Assembly (NCBI RefSeq): GCF_024494565.1
Contig: NZ_JANHDN010000005.1
Span: forward strand, 186,001-250,000
DNA: 64,000 nt
Reading direction: 5' to 3'
From: Halorubrum rutilum
Lineage (GTDB): Archaea; Halobacteriota; Halobacteria; Halobacteriales; Haloferacaceae
A program made the translations under genes and the position numbers. The notes beneath the pieces were generated by a model. That model was not told the origin of the DNA, ran no database searches, and was given only the letters and a program-made list of their open reading frames with translations. Below, piece after piece: positions 25,235-33,653 of the stretch (position 1 is its first letter; the number at the start of each line of letters is the position of its first letter).

Positions 25235-26401
25235 ATGTCGAAGCAGGTTCCGACGCTCGACGAACGGCCGCCCGACGTCGGCGAGCTGACACCGCCCGAC
25301 CGCACGCTGATGGGGCCCGGGCCGAGCGACGTCCACCCGCGCGTGCTTCGGGCGATGAGCACGCCGCTGGTCGGCCACCTCGACCCGTCGTTCGTCGAGA
25401 TCATGGACGAGGTCCAGGAGCTGCTGCGGTACGCGTTCCGGACGGACAACCGGTGGACGATCCCGGTCTCGGGCACCGGCTCCGCGTCGATGGAGGCCGC
25501 GATCGGGAACCTCGTCGAGCCGGGCGACACGATGCTCGTCCCGACGAACGGCTACTTCGGCGGGCGGATGCGGTCCATGGCCGAGCGGGCGGGCGGCGAC
25601 GTCGTCGAGGTCGACGCCCCGTGGGGCGAGCCCCTCGACCCGGTCGACGTCGAGCGCGCGTTCGACGAGCATCAGCCGGACGTGTTCGGCTTCGTCCACG
25701 CCGAGACGAGCACGGGCGTCCGCCAGCCCGACGTGTCGGAGCTGACCGACATCGCCCACGCCCACGACGCGTACGTGATCGCCGACTGCGTCACCTCGCT
25801 CGGGGGCGTCGAGATGCGCGTCGACGAGTGGGGCGTCGACGTCGCCTACTCGGCGCCGCAGAAGTGCCTCTCCTGTCCGCCGGGCGCGAGCCCGCTCACG
25901 CTCAACGACCGCGCGATGGAGAAGGTGCTCTCGCGCGAGGAGCGGGCCCGGTCGTGGTACCTCGACCTCTCGCTGTTGGAGGGGTACTGGGGCGACGAGC
26001 GCGCGTACCACCACACCGCGCCGATCACGAACGTCTACGCGCTCCGCGAGGCGCTCCGGCTCGTCGCCGAGGAGGGGATCGAGGACCGGTGGGACCGCCA
26101 CCGCGCCGTCGCCGGCGAGCTGAAGGCCGGGCTGCGGGACCTGGGGCTGGAGATGAACGCCGCCGAGGAGTGCTGGCTGCCGAGCCTGAACGCCGTGCGC
26201 GTCCCCGACGGCGTCGACGACGCCGCGGTCATCGACCGGCTCCTCGACGAGTACGACCTGGAGATCGCCTCCGGACTGGGCGATCTCGAAGGGGAGATCT
26301 GGCGGATCGGCTGCATGGGGCGCTCCGCACGCCGGGAGAACGTCGAGTACCTGCTGGCCGCGCTGGCGGACGCGCTGGCCGAGCAGGGGTACGAGGCCTG
26401 A
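25235..26401 (+). CDS. Class V aminotransferase (alanine-glyoxylate type)
   Basis: A 388-aa fold-type I PLP enzyme of the alanine/serine-glyoxylate aminotransferase group. It has the N-terminal LMGPGPSDVHPRV motif, VSGTGSASMEA, the Asp in VIADCVTSLGG and the PLP lysine in YSAPQKCLSCPPG near residue 210, followed by WYLDL and the C-terminal Arg region (WRIGCMGRSARREN). Such enzymes transfer amino groups between Ala or Ser and glyoxylate or pyruvate; the substrate is not determinable here. The start at 25235 follows a TTTTTACC element by about 28 bases. Confidence 0.88.
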   Translation: MSKQVPTLDERPPDVGELTPPDRTLMGPGPSDVHPRVLRAMSTPLVGHLDPSFVEIMDEVQELLRYAFRTDNRWTIPVSGTGSASMEAAIGNLVEPGDTMLVPTNGYFGGRMRSMAERAGGDVVEVDAPWGEPLDPVDVERAFDEHQPDVFGFVHAETSTGVRQPDVSELTDIAHAHDAYVIADCVTSLGGVEMRVDEWGVDVAYSAPQKCLSCPPGASPLTLNDRAMEKVLSREERARSWYLDLSLLEGYWGDERAYHHTAPITNVYALREALRLVAEEGIEDRWDRHRAVAGELKAGLRDLGLEMNAAEECWLPSLNAVRVPDGVDDAAVIDRLLDEYDLEIASGLGDLEGEIWRIGCMGRSARRENVEYLLAALADALAEQGYEA

Positions 26402-26477
26402 GCCCGCGGCGCCCCGCACCGGAGCGCGGTACCGCCTCTCACTCGCCTTTTTGTCCGTCGCCGACGGCGGTCTCGGT

Positions 26478-27209
26478 ATGTCCGACGCGTTCGGCCGAGC
26501 GATCCGCGACCACTTCCGCGGCGAGCGGGACGAGCCCCTCCTGCACCGCGACGGCGGCGAGACCGTCGAACACCCGATCGAGGCGTTCTACTTCGCCGAC
26601 TTCGACCCGAGCGCGGACCCGGCCCACGAGTGGCTGGCGTCCCGGCTTCGGGGGCCGCTCGTCGACCTCGGCGCCGGCACCGGTCGACACGCGCTGTACT
26701 TCCAGGAGCGGTTCGAGACGGTCGCGATCGAGCCGAGCCCGGCGCTGGTCGAGACGATGCGGGACCGCGGCGTCGACGACGCCCGCGAGGGCGACATGTT
26801 CGCGCTGCGCGAGCAGTTCGAGCGCGACCGGTTCGGCTCGGCGCTCGCGAACGGGACTCAGGTCGGGCTCGCCGGCTCGATGCGGGGACTGAGCGAGTTC
26901 CTCGGCGACCTCGCGCACGTGACCGCGCCGGACGCGACCGCCGTCGTCGACTCCTACGATCCGACCCATCCGGCGACCGCCGAGCTCGTCGGCTACCGGG
27001 ACGACCCGACTCCGGGGCTCGCGCACCGCGTCATGTTCTTCGAGTACGAGGGCGAGACGAACCCGGTCCTCCAGCTCCGGCTGTTCAGCCCCGCTCGGCT
27101 CCGCGAGGCCGCGATCGGGACGGGCTGGGAGCTCGGCGAGGTCGCCCGCGGCGGCGAGGGGAACGAGTACCACTACCGCGCCGCGCTGCGGAAGCGTGGC
27201 GACGCGTGA
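26478..27209 (+). CDS. Class I SAM-dependent methyltransferase
   Basis: A 243-aa methyltransferase. Motif I is VDLGAGTGRHALYF near residue 61 and the acidic end of strand 2 is AIEPSP; the expected motif IV is replaced by a region with few charges (GSALANGTQVGLAGSM). The C-terminal half (VVDSYDPTHP, VMFFEYEGE, LFSPARLREAA) is typical of small-molecule methyltransferases. I chose the ATG at 26478 (MSDAFG). The substrate is unknown. The neighbours give no hint. Confidence 0.82.
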   Translation: MSDAFGRAIRDHFRGERDEPLLHRDGGETVEHPIEAFYFADFDPSADPAHEWLASRLRGPLVDLGAGTGRHALYFQERFETVAIEPSPALVETMRDRGVDDAREGDMFALREQFERDRFGSALANGTQVGLAGSMRGLSEFLGDLAHVTAPDATAVVDSYDPTHPATAELVGYRDDPTPGLAHRVMFFEYEGETNPVLQLRLFSPARLREAAIGTGWELGEVARGGEGNEYHYRAALRKRGDA

Positions 27210-27361
27210 GCTCCGGGGCAGTCGTGGCGGTCGCACCGGCCGCGCGGCGGGTCGATAGCGTCGACGCCGCCGTCGGCGCCGGCCGTAGCGGCCTCAGCGA
27301 CTCTCTCGACCGTCGACGGACAGCGACCGCGGCCCGCGGCCGCCTCGCGACCGCCGCCGGA

Positions 27362-27369
27362 GTTTTACC
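27362..27369 (+). promoter_or_regulatory. TATA-like box of the 34-aa zinc-ribbon gene
   Basis: GTTTTACC lies about 27 bases before the ATG at 27392, the normal spacing for a leaderless gene, supporting that this tiny frame is expressed. Confidence 0.5.
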
Positions 27370-27391
27370 TCGGCGCGCGCGTCTCCCCGCC

Positions 27392-27496
27392 ATGGGCGAC
27401 CCAGCCTGCGACCGCCGGTTCTGTCCCGAGTGCGACCTCGCCGTCGCGCGGGCCGACGACGCCTGCCCCGAGTGCGGCGCGTCGCTCCCCGAGTGA
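27392..27496 (+). CDS. 34-aa zinc-ribbon micro-protein
   Basis: A 34-residue protein with two CPECxx knuckles (CPECDL near residue 11 and CPECGA near 26), enough for one zinc site. Haloarchaeal small CPxCG proteins of this kind are known and some affect physiology, but the role of this one is unknown. It has its own promoter-like box and lies between a methyltransferase gene and the convergent SDR gene. Confidence 0.65.
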   Translation: MGDPACDRRFCPECDLAVARADDACPECGASLPE

Positions 27497-27508
27497 CCGA
27501 GGGCGCGG

Positions 27509-28246
27509 TCAGAGCGTGTCGCCGAACTTGTCTCGGCGGAAGAGGTCGATCTCCTGAGCCGACGACCCACGGCGCGTGGCCGCGAACGCGATCGCCTCGG
27601 CGACCTCCTCGGGCTCGGTCACCGTGCCCGGCTCGAACCGCTCCTCGAACGGCTCGCCGTCCTCGCTGCCGAACTCCGTGCGCACCTCGGAGGGGTTCAC
27701 TACCGAGACGGCGACGCCCTCGTCGCCGACCTGCGCCGCGACGCTGTGCGCGAAGCCGCGCACCCACCACTTCGTCGCGGCGTACACCGGATTGAACGAG
27801 CGCGGGTACTGGCCCGCGAAGCTCCCGACCACGACGAGCGTCCCCTCGCTCTCCTTCAGCCGCGGGAGCGCTTCGCGCGCGAGGAAGAACGTCCCGTCGA
27901 CGTTCGTCTCCTGCATGGCGAAGTACTCCTCGTCGGTCATCGTCTCCACGTCGCTGCCGCGGCCGAGCCCCGCGTTGGAGACGACGACGTCGAGCCCGTC
28001 GAAGCGGTCGACGACCGCCTCGACCGCGGCCTCGCCCGTCGCCCGGTCGCGGACGTCGCCGTCGACGACCAGCGCGCTCGCGTCGTGCTCGGCCTCCAGG
28101 TCCGCCGCCACCGACTCCAGCGCCTCGCGCCGCCGGGCCAGCAGCGCGACGTTCGCGCCGCGGGACGCCAGCGCGTGCGCGGTCGCCTCGCCGATCCCGG
28201 AGCTCGCGCCCGTCACCAGTGCCGTCTCGCCGTCGAGCGTCGTCAT
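27509..28246 (-). CDS. Short-chain dehydrogenase/reductase
   Basis: A 245-aa SDR with the nucleotide-binding motif TGASSGIGEATA (about 13-24), NAGLGRG (NNAG equivalent near 87), a Ser near 138 (VVGSFAG) and the catalytic YAATK near 152-156. The basic residue after strand 2 (LARRREAL) suggests NADP preference. The start at 28246 was chosen from the family N-terminus (MTTLDGETALVTG) and a CTTTATC element about 28 bases upstream. The substrate is unknown. Confidence 0.88.
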   Translation of the reverse strand: MTTLDGETALVTGASSGIGEATAHALASRGANVALLARRREALESVAADLEAEHDASALVVDGDVRDRATGEAAVEAVVDRFDGLDVVVSNAGLGRGSDVETMTDEEYFAMQETNVDGTFFLAREALPRLKESEGTLVVVGSFAGQYPRSFNPVYAATKWWVRGFAHSVAAQVGDEGVAVSVVNPSEVRTEFGSEDGEPFEERFEPGTVTEPEEVAEAIAFAATRRGSSAQEIDLFRRDKFGDTL

Positions 28247-28466
28247 GTCCGGCGGATCGCAGAGCGCGGTGATAAAGGATCGCGTCGGGGAAGCGGTGGC
28301 TCGTTCTGCGGTCGACACGGACAGATCAGCCCCAACAATAGGAAATTGACACAGCATATTAACACGCTCTATGGTGAATACGAGCTTGAGTTCGAGCGTA
28401 ATTATACCGACGAGTAAACCTACTCCATTACGGTGGTTTTTTGATCAGTTTGTCAAATACGATCTT

Positions 28467-28943
28467 ATGAGTGACGGTGGTAACAGTGATCTAATTCTCG
28501 AAGCGATATTGAGCACACATGAGCAGCAACTTCAGACATTGCGACAAGGACGCCTTTCCTTACTGAGAATTGCGAGTTTTAATATAGTTTTACTTAGTAT
28601 GTTACTCGCATTTGCCGGTGTAGCTATACAAACAAGCCTACCTATTGGGCTGCTTGAGTTCTCCATACCAATTGCATTACAGATATTAGCTATTCTACTC
28701 GCCATAATCAAATACAGAAATTTGACTGAAGCTTGGGGATACGGGCTTAATCGTGAATTTGTAGCAGAAATAAATTCAGAATCGAGAAGTATCGCTACTG
28801 AGGAGATTGTTGGGATATATCAGAATGCAATTGACAAAAATAGACGAGAAATAGGCTCTATTGGAACCTGGATATTTGGAATTATTTGTATAATGTGTGT
28901 ATCGCTCGGATCATTGTTTGGCCTAATCGTGATTCCGGCTTGA
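28467..28943 (+). CDS. AT-rich three-helix membrane protein, unrecognised
   Basis: A 158-aa protein (190 aa if the ATG at 28371 is used). A charged N-terminal helix (ILEAILSTHEQQLQTLRQG) precedes two adjacent membrane helices (about 45-65 and 70-90), a soluble segment with SIATEEIVGIYQNAIDKN, and a final membrane helix. Codon use is strikingly AT-rich and the protein is not strongly acidic, unlike every neighbour, so it is probably acquired. The layout is reminiscent of SLATT-type membrane proteins found in defence loci, but I cannot assign it. It lies 450 bases from tRNA-Lys. Confidence 0.6.
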   Translation: MSDGGNSDLILEAILSTHEQQLQTLRQGRLSLLRIASFNIVLLSMLLAFAGVAIQTSLPIGLLEFSIPIALQILAILLAIIKYRNLTEAWGYGLNREFVAEINSESRSIATEEIVGIYQNAIDKNRREIGSIGTWIFGIICIMCVSLGSLFGLIVIPA

Positions 28944-29268
28944 GTCTCCTCATACTATATTTTGAGGACTGCAGAGTACGCATTTTTGATGACATTCAGG
29001 AAGAGCTGCATTGAGGAGGCTTGTCGTTCTCGCTCACTGTTCAGGTTATGTAGTGGTATCTCGACTTTGTCACAGTCAATTCTCACGCTGAGACAGACAC
29101 CGCAACACCACGGAGATGACACTCATCCGCGCACTCATTAAATGTGGGCTCAGGTACCCGGGAAATGTTCAGTTACCAGACGAACTCACTCTGCGATTTG
29201 TGTTGACTTTGAGGTGGTAAGTCTGCAGTCCTGTGATATACGCGGCTCAAATTGTTTAGTGAATGAGC
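28944..29268. other. AT-rich gene-free region beside tRNA-Lys
   Basis: No coding frame of protein-like composition is seen. The base composition matches the adjacent AT-rich membrane protein gene rather than the chromosome, suggesting decayed mobile DNA. Confidence 0.5.
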
Positions 29269-29289
29269 GGGCCAGGCGCGATTGTGAAC
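29269..29289. repeat. Decayed tRNA-Lys 3'-end copy
   Basis: GGGCCAGGCGCGATTGTGAAC matches the tRNA-Lys end (29396 onward: GGGCCGGGCGCGATTTGAAC) except for one substitution and one inserted base. It is 126 bases from the intact copy and looks like an attachment-site scar. Confidence 0.6.
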
Positions 29290-29394
29290 TACGAGAAGAC
29301 GGTCGCTCGCTTCGCTCGCGCTGCGACTTCTCTACTTCAAACCGCTTCCGTCCGGTTCCCTCACCGCATCGCTGTCGCTCTGCGGTTCGGTGCA

Positions 29395-29468
29395 CGGGCC
29401 GGGCGCGATTTGAACACGCGACCGACGGATTAAGAGTCCGTCGCTCTCCCTAACTGAGCTACCGGCCC
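29395..29468 (-). tRNA. tRNA-Lys (CUU)
   Basis: On the minus strand GGGCCGG pairs with CCGGCCC, the anticodon stem is ACGGA/TCCGT around loop CTCTTAA (anticodon CTT), and the T arm holds TGTTCAAATCG. The discriminator is G at 29395 and CCA is not encoded. It is intact and intron-free. Confidence 0.96.
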
Positions 29469-29491
29469 TCACCGAATTCTACCGCTGTCGA

Positions 29492-29499
29492 GGTAAAAG
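29492..29499 (-). promoter_or_regulatory. Promoter of tRNA-Lys
   Basis: On the minus strand CTTTTACC is centred 28 bases before the tRNA 5' end. Confidence 0.55.
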
Positions 29500-29618
29500 A
29501 CCTTTTCATTCGACGACGCGGTCTCCGGGGCGCCGTCGTCCCCGATGGACTCACCGCTTCCGCCCGCCCCGCGCGGAGAGCGCACTCGTTAAGTGTCGTC
29601 CCGGGGAAATCACGTGCA

Positions 29619-31076
29619 ATGAGTGGGGCATCCGGATCGGCGCGGACGCGATACGCCATCCTCGGCTGTGGCAGCGTCGGACACGCCGTCGCGGAGGAGC
29701 TGACCGGTCGCGGCAAGGACGTGCTCATCCTCGACCGCGACGAGAGCCGCGTCGAGGCGCTCCGCGATCAGGACCTCAACGCCCAGGTGCAGGACATCGC
29801 CGAGCCGGACGTCGTCGACGCGATCGACGGCCGCGACATCGTGCTGATCCTCGCCAGCGACGTCGAGGCCAACAAGGCGGCCGTCTCGGCCATCCGCGAC
29901 GTCGGCGGCGACCACTACCTCGTCGCCCGCGCCTCCGACCCGGTCAGCGAGGACGAGCTCCGCGAGCGCGGCGCCGACGTGGTGATCAACCCCTCGACCG
30001 TGATCGCCGACAGCGCCCTCCAGTCGCTCGAAACGGGGGAGCTGGAGTACATGGCGCGCCAGCTCGCGGAGATCATCGAGAAGGGCGGCGGCCGGATGGC
30101 GATCCTGACCCACGACAACCCGGAGCCCGACTCGATCGCGTCGGCGACCGCGCTCCAGGCGATCGCGGGCGCGTTCGGCGTCGAGGCCGACATCCTCTAC
30201 TCCGGCGACGTGGGGCACCAGGAGAACCGCGCGTTCGTCAACCTCCTCGGGATCGACCTCGTCGCGCGGTCCGACGCGCCCGACCTCTCGGAGTACGAGA
30301 CGGTCGCCGCGGTCGACCTCGCGAAGTCGGCCGACGACGGCTTCGACTTCGACGTCGACATCGACGTCTACGTCGACCACCTGGAAGCCGACGTGCCGTT
30401 CGACGCCCGGTTCGTCGATGTGCGGACCAACGTCTCCTCGACGTCGACGATCCTCACGAAGTACCTCCAGGAGTTCGACCAGTCGCCGACCGAGGCGGTC
30501 GCGACCGCGCTCCTCTACGGGATCCGCGCCGAGACGCTCGACTTCAAGCGCGACACGACGCCCGCGGACCTGACGGCGGCCGCGTACCTCCACCCGTTCG
30601 CGAACCACGACACCCTCGAACAGGTGGAGTCGCCGTCGATGAGCCCCGAGACGCTGGACGTGCTCGCGGAGGCGATCCAGAACCGCGAGGTGCAGGGGAG
30701 CCACCTCTTCTCGACCGCCGGCTTCATCCGGGACCGCGAGGCGCTCGCGCAGGCGGCCCAACACCTCCTCAACCTGGAGGGGATCACGACGACCGCCGTC
30801 CTCGGGATCGCCGACGACACCATCTACCTCGCCGCGCGCTCGAAGGACATCCGGCTGAACATCGGCAACGTCCTCGACGAGGCGTTCTCGGAGATGGGCG
30901 ACGCCGCCGGTCACTCGACGCAGGGGTCGCTGGAGATCCCCCTCGGCATCTTCACCGGCATCGAGGCGAGCGGCGAGAACCGCGACACCCTCCTCCACCT
31001 CACCGAGGAGGCCGTCCGCCGGAAGCTGTTCGACGCCCTCGGCGTCGAGGGCGGCGACGGCGGGAACGGGTCGTAG
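29619..31076 (+). CDS. TrkA-N / DHH-family phosphoesterase
   Basis: A 485-aa two-part protein. Residues 10-125 form an NAD-binding TrkA-N (RCK) domain (YAILGCGSVGHAVAEEL). From about 150 it is a DHH/DHHA1 phosphoesterase, with HDNPEPDSIASA as the first metal motif near 163, VDLAKS (near 228) and YVDHLEAD (DHH equivalent near 250). Such fusions are common in haloarchaea and are thought to cleave nanoRNAs or cyclic dinucleotides with the RCK part sensing a nucleotide, but the substrate is not established. A TTAAG element about 30 bases upstream supports a leaderless ATG. Confidence 0.88.
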   Translation: MSGASGSARTRYAILGCGSVGHAVAEELTGRGKDVLILDRDESRVEALRDQDLNAQVQDIAEPDVVDAIDGRDIVLILASDVEANKAAVSAIRDVGGDHYLVARASDPVSEDELRERGADVVINPSTVIADSALQSLETGELEYMARQLAEIIEKGGGRMAILTHDNPEPDSIASATALQAIAGAFGVEADILYSGDVGHQENRAFVNLLGIDLVARSDAPDLSEYETVAAVDLAKSADDGFDFDVDIDVYVDHLEADVPFDARFVDVRTNVSSTSTILTKYLQEFDQSPTEAVATALLYGIRAETLDFKRDTTPADLTAAAYLHPFANHDTLEQVESPSMSPETLDVLAEAIQNREVQGSHLFSTAGFIRDREALAQAAQHLLNLEGITTTAVLGIADDTIYLAARSKDIRLNIGNVLDEAFSEMGDAAGHSTQGSLEIPLGIFTGIEASGENRDTLLHLTEEAVRRKLFDALGVEGGDGGNGS

Positions 31077-31168
31077 CGGGACGCGTCGACGCGAGCACCG
31101 CCGGCCCGACCGCCGGATCCGTTTTACTCGTCGGTTCCGTATCCCCGAGCGAGCGCGCCGCGACCAGC

Positions 31169-31372
31169 ATGCACGTCCCCGACGACCCGCCCGACGCCTG
31201 CCCCGCCTGCGGCGACCCGTACGACTCGGTCTCGCGACACGCGGGCGGCTTCGTGGCGAACCTGCTGGACAACGAGCGCTACCGGCGGGTCTGTTTCCAC
31301 CCCGCGACCGACGACGGCGACCCCGCCTTCGACTGCTATCACCACACGCACGAGCAGGCCGGCACCGACTGA
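31169..31372 (+). CDS. Small Cys/His-rich haloarchaeal protein
   Basis: A 67-aa protein with CPACGDPYD near residue 11, a central VANLLDNERYRRVCF and a C-terminal CYHHTHEQ. The four Cys and several His suggest one bound zinc. I do not recognise a named family or function. It is leaderless-like, with TTTTACTC about 40 bases upstream. Confidence 0.6.
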   Translation: MHVPDDPPDACPACGDPYDSVSRHAGGFVANLLDNERYRRVCFHPATDDGDPAFDCYHHTHEQAGTD

Positions 31373-31401
31373 CGGGGTCGCGGTCGAACCGCGAAGTCGA
31401 C

Positions 31402-32376
31402 CTAGAAGCCGTCGCCCTCGGTGATCGAGGTGTACGAGCCGATCAGCGCGCCGGAGAGGTCGACCCCCTCCAGCGTGACGCCCTCGTCGATCACGGAGTT
31501 CCGGATTTCGGAATCAGTGATCGTCGCGTCCGGGAAGACGACCGCGCGGTCGAGCGTCGAGTCGGTGACGGTCGCGCCCGACATGACGTGGACCACGTCG
31601 CCGAGGTCGGAGCCCTCGACGGTCGCGTCGTCGGCGACGAGCGTGCCGCCCTCTAAGGCGTACTCGACCGCGTCGAGGTAGCTGTCGGCGGTGCCGATGT
31701 CGAACCACGCGCCGTCGAAGGTGTACGCGTGGACCGCCCCGCGCCGCTGGAGCCACTGGAGGAACCAGCCCGGCTCGTCCGGGTTGTTGTCGTCGTCCAG
31801 GTAGGTCGTGAGCTTCGGGAGCGTCTCGGCGGGGAACGCGTAGCAGGCGATGGAGACGAGCGTCGACTGCGGGTCCTCGGGCTTCTCCTGGAAGTCGATC
31901 ACCTCGTCGCCGTCGAGCTGGACGAGCCCGTACGACTTCGCGCGCTCGCGGTCGCCGACGTCGTAGGCGGCCAGCGTCGGCGTCCCCTTCGACTCGAAGA
32001 AGTCGGTGAAGTCGGCCAGGTCGAAGCTGATCATGTTGTCGCCGGCGACGACGATGAGGTCGTCGTCGACGTCCTCGCGGTCGACGAGCTGTTCGAGCGC
32101 CCCCACGACGCCGAACTTCTCGTCCTCCTCGACGGTCTCCTCGACCGAGAGCGTCGGCTTCTCGAACGGGCTGTCGGTGAGGTACTCGTCGAACGTGTCG
32201 GCGAAGCGCTCGTTGGTGGAGACGAACACCTCGTCGACGCGCTCGTCGGCCTCTAGGTCCTCGAAGATCTCGTCGATGACGGTGTTGTCGCCCACCGGCA
32301 GGAACATCTTCGGACGGTGCTCGGTGATCGGCCAGAGTCTGGTCGCGTAACCCCCCGCGAGTACGACGGCTTTCAT
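31402..32376 (-). CDS. Sugar-1-phosphate nucleotidyltransferase
   Basis: A 324-aa NTP-transferase that would form an NDP-sugar from a sugar 1-phosphate. It shows the N-terminal GGYATRLWPITEHRPKMFLP pyrophosphorylase motif (residues 8-27), VAGDNMISFDL (metal Asp near 110), DFQEKPEDP and the WFDIGTADSYLDA motif. From about 245 there is a left-handed beta-helix tail of hexapeptide-like repeats (VVHVMSGATVTDSTL). This is typical of glucose-1-phosphate thymidylyl/uridylyl-transferases feeding surface glycan synthesis. The sugar and nucleotide are not determined. Confidence 0.87.
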   Translation of the reverse strand: MKAVVLAGGYATRLWPITEHRPKMFLPVGDNTVIDEIFEDLEADERVDEVFVSTNERFADTFDEYLTDSPFEKPTLSVEETVEEDEKFGVVGALEQLVDREDVDDDLIVVAGDNMISFDLADFTDFFESKGTPTLAAYDVGDRERAKSYGLVQLDGDEVIDFQEKPEDPQSTLVSIACYAFPAETLPKLTTYLDDDNNPDEPGWFLQWLQRRGAVHAYTFDGAWFDIGTADSYLDAVEYALEGGTLVADDATVEGSDLGDVVHVMSGATVTDSTLDRAVVFPDATITDSEIRNSVIDEGVTLEGVDLSGALIGSYTSITEGDGF

Positions 32377-32475
32377 ACCGCACCCGTCTCACCCCGGTGG
32401 CATACCTCTTTTGCTCCTGTCAACCGCCGACAACGCGGCGGGGAGCGGTCGCGGAGGGACGGCGGCGGGCGCGAC

Positions 32476-32772
32476 TCACTCGCTCAGCCGGTCGGTGTCG
32501 ATGCTCACGCCGGGCGGGGTGACGACGAGGAACCCGCGGAAATGCATCAGCTCGCCGCCCATGTCCTTCACCTCGCGGGCGAAGCCCGCGGCCAGCTCGT
32601 TGAGGTCGCCCTCGATCGAGAGGACGAGCGTGTTGCCGTAGTCGACGCTGCGGACCCACTCCTTCGGGTCGGTCGTCCCGTCGAGGACGCCGAGGACGAC
32701 GTCGCCGGCGGCCGCGATCGCCTCGTCCATCTGCTCTTCGGCGTCGCGTAAGTCGAGGTCCCAGTCGCTCAT
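32476..32772 (-). CDS. DUF5779-like haloarchaeal protein
   Basis: A 98-aa acidic protein starting MSDWDLDLRDAEEQ, with VVLGVLDGTTDPKEWVRSV and a final GGELMHFRGFLVVTPPGV. It resembles the haloarchaeal family DUF5779. There is no membrane segment or metal motif. The function is unknown; it is 99 bases upstream of the nucleotidyltransferase start in the same direction. Confidence 0.65.
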   Translation of the reverse strand: MSDWDLDLRDAEEQMDEAIAAAGDVVLGVLDGTTDPKEWVRSVDYGNTLVLSIEGDLNELAAGFAREVKDMGGELMHFRGFLVVTPPGVSIDTDRLSE

Positions 32773-32905
32773 ACCACAGGGTCGCGAGGCGCCGGCAAAA
32801 ACGTTCGGACGCCGCGGACCGCGTTGGCGGACGGAACGCCGCCGGGGTGACCCGCCACGGCCCCTTCACGGAGCGGTTAAGTGCTCGCCGGCCCGAGCGA
32901 CGGCC

Positions 32906-33583
32906 ATGGAACGCACGCGGCGGTCCCTGCTCGCGGGCGCGGCGTCGGTCGGCGTCGTCGGCGCGGCGGGGTGTCTCGGCGGCAGCGGCGGCACGACCCT
33001 CGACCTCGGCGGCGTCGAACTGGACACCGGGGAGTTCGACTGCGACCTAGCGGAGCCGTCGGACCCGAACCTCGACTACCGACCGACCCTCGGCGACCCC
33101 GAGTCGGACGTGGTCGTTCGGGCGTTCGAGGACTTCACCTGCGGTCACTGCGCGAGCTACAAACTCGATCACTTCCCGGCGATCCGCGAGGAGTACATCG
33201 AACCCGGCGAGGTGCGCTACGAGCACTGGGACTTCCCGATCCCCGTCAACGAGACGTGGGCGGTCCCCGTCGCCAGCGCGGCCCGCGGCGTCGGCGATCG
33301 AAACGGCTCAGAGGCGTTCTTCGAGTTCGCCACCGCGGCCTACGAGTCGCAGGGGAGCTACAGCGGCGAGGCGATCGGCGCCGCCGCGGAGGCCGCGGGC
33401 GCCGACTCCTGCGCGGCGATGTCGGACGCGCGGTTCGCGGCGTACGGAGAGGCGTCGGCGGAGGACCGGTCGGAGGGAACGTCGATGGGCGTCTCCGGGA
33501 CGCCGACCATCTTCGTGGACGGCGAGGCGGTGGCCGACTACCGGGCGGAGACGATCGCGGCGGCGATCGACGAGGCGCTGTAG
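32906..33583 (+). CDS. DsbA-family Tat lipoprotein thioredoxin
   Basis: A 225-aa exported thiol oxidoreductase. The N-terminus has a twin-arginine signal (TRRSLLAGAA) ending in a lipobox-like GAAGCLGG, so the mature Cys (near residue 23) is probably lipid-anchored outside the cell. The thioredoxin-fold domain shows FEDFTCGHCASYK with the CGHC active site near 76-79, and a cis-Pro region GVSGTPTIFVDG near 200. It would form or isomerise disulfides in surface proteins. It precedes an MFS gene. Confidence 0.88.
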   Translation: MERTRRSLLAGAASVGVVGAAGCLGGSGGTTLDLGGVELDTGEFDCDLAEPSDPNLDYRPTLGDPESDVVVRAFEDFTCGHCASYKLDHFPAIREEYIEPGEVRYEHWDFPIPVNETWAVPVASAARGVGDRNGSEAFFEFATAAYESQGSYSGEAIGAAAEAAGADSCAAMSDARFAAYGEASAEDRSEGTSMGVSGTPTIFVDGEAVADYRAETIAAAIDEAL

Positions 33584-33653
33584 CCGCCCCTCGCCTCCTC
33601 GCTGGTCTCCCCGAGCGCCGACCTTTTGCCCGTCCGACCCGTTTTATAAGCCG

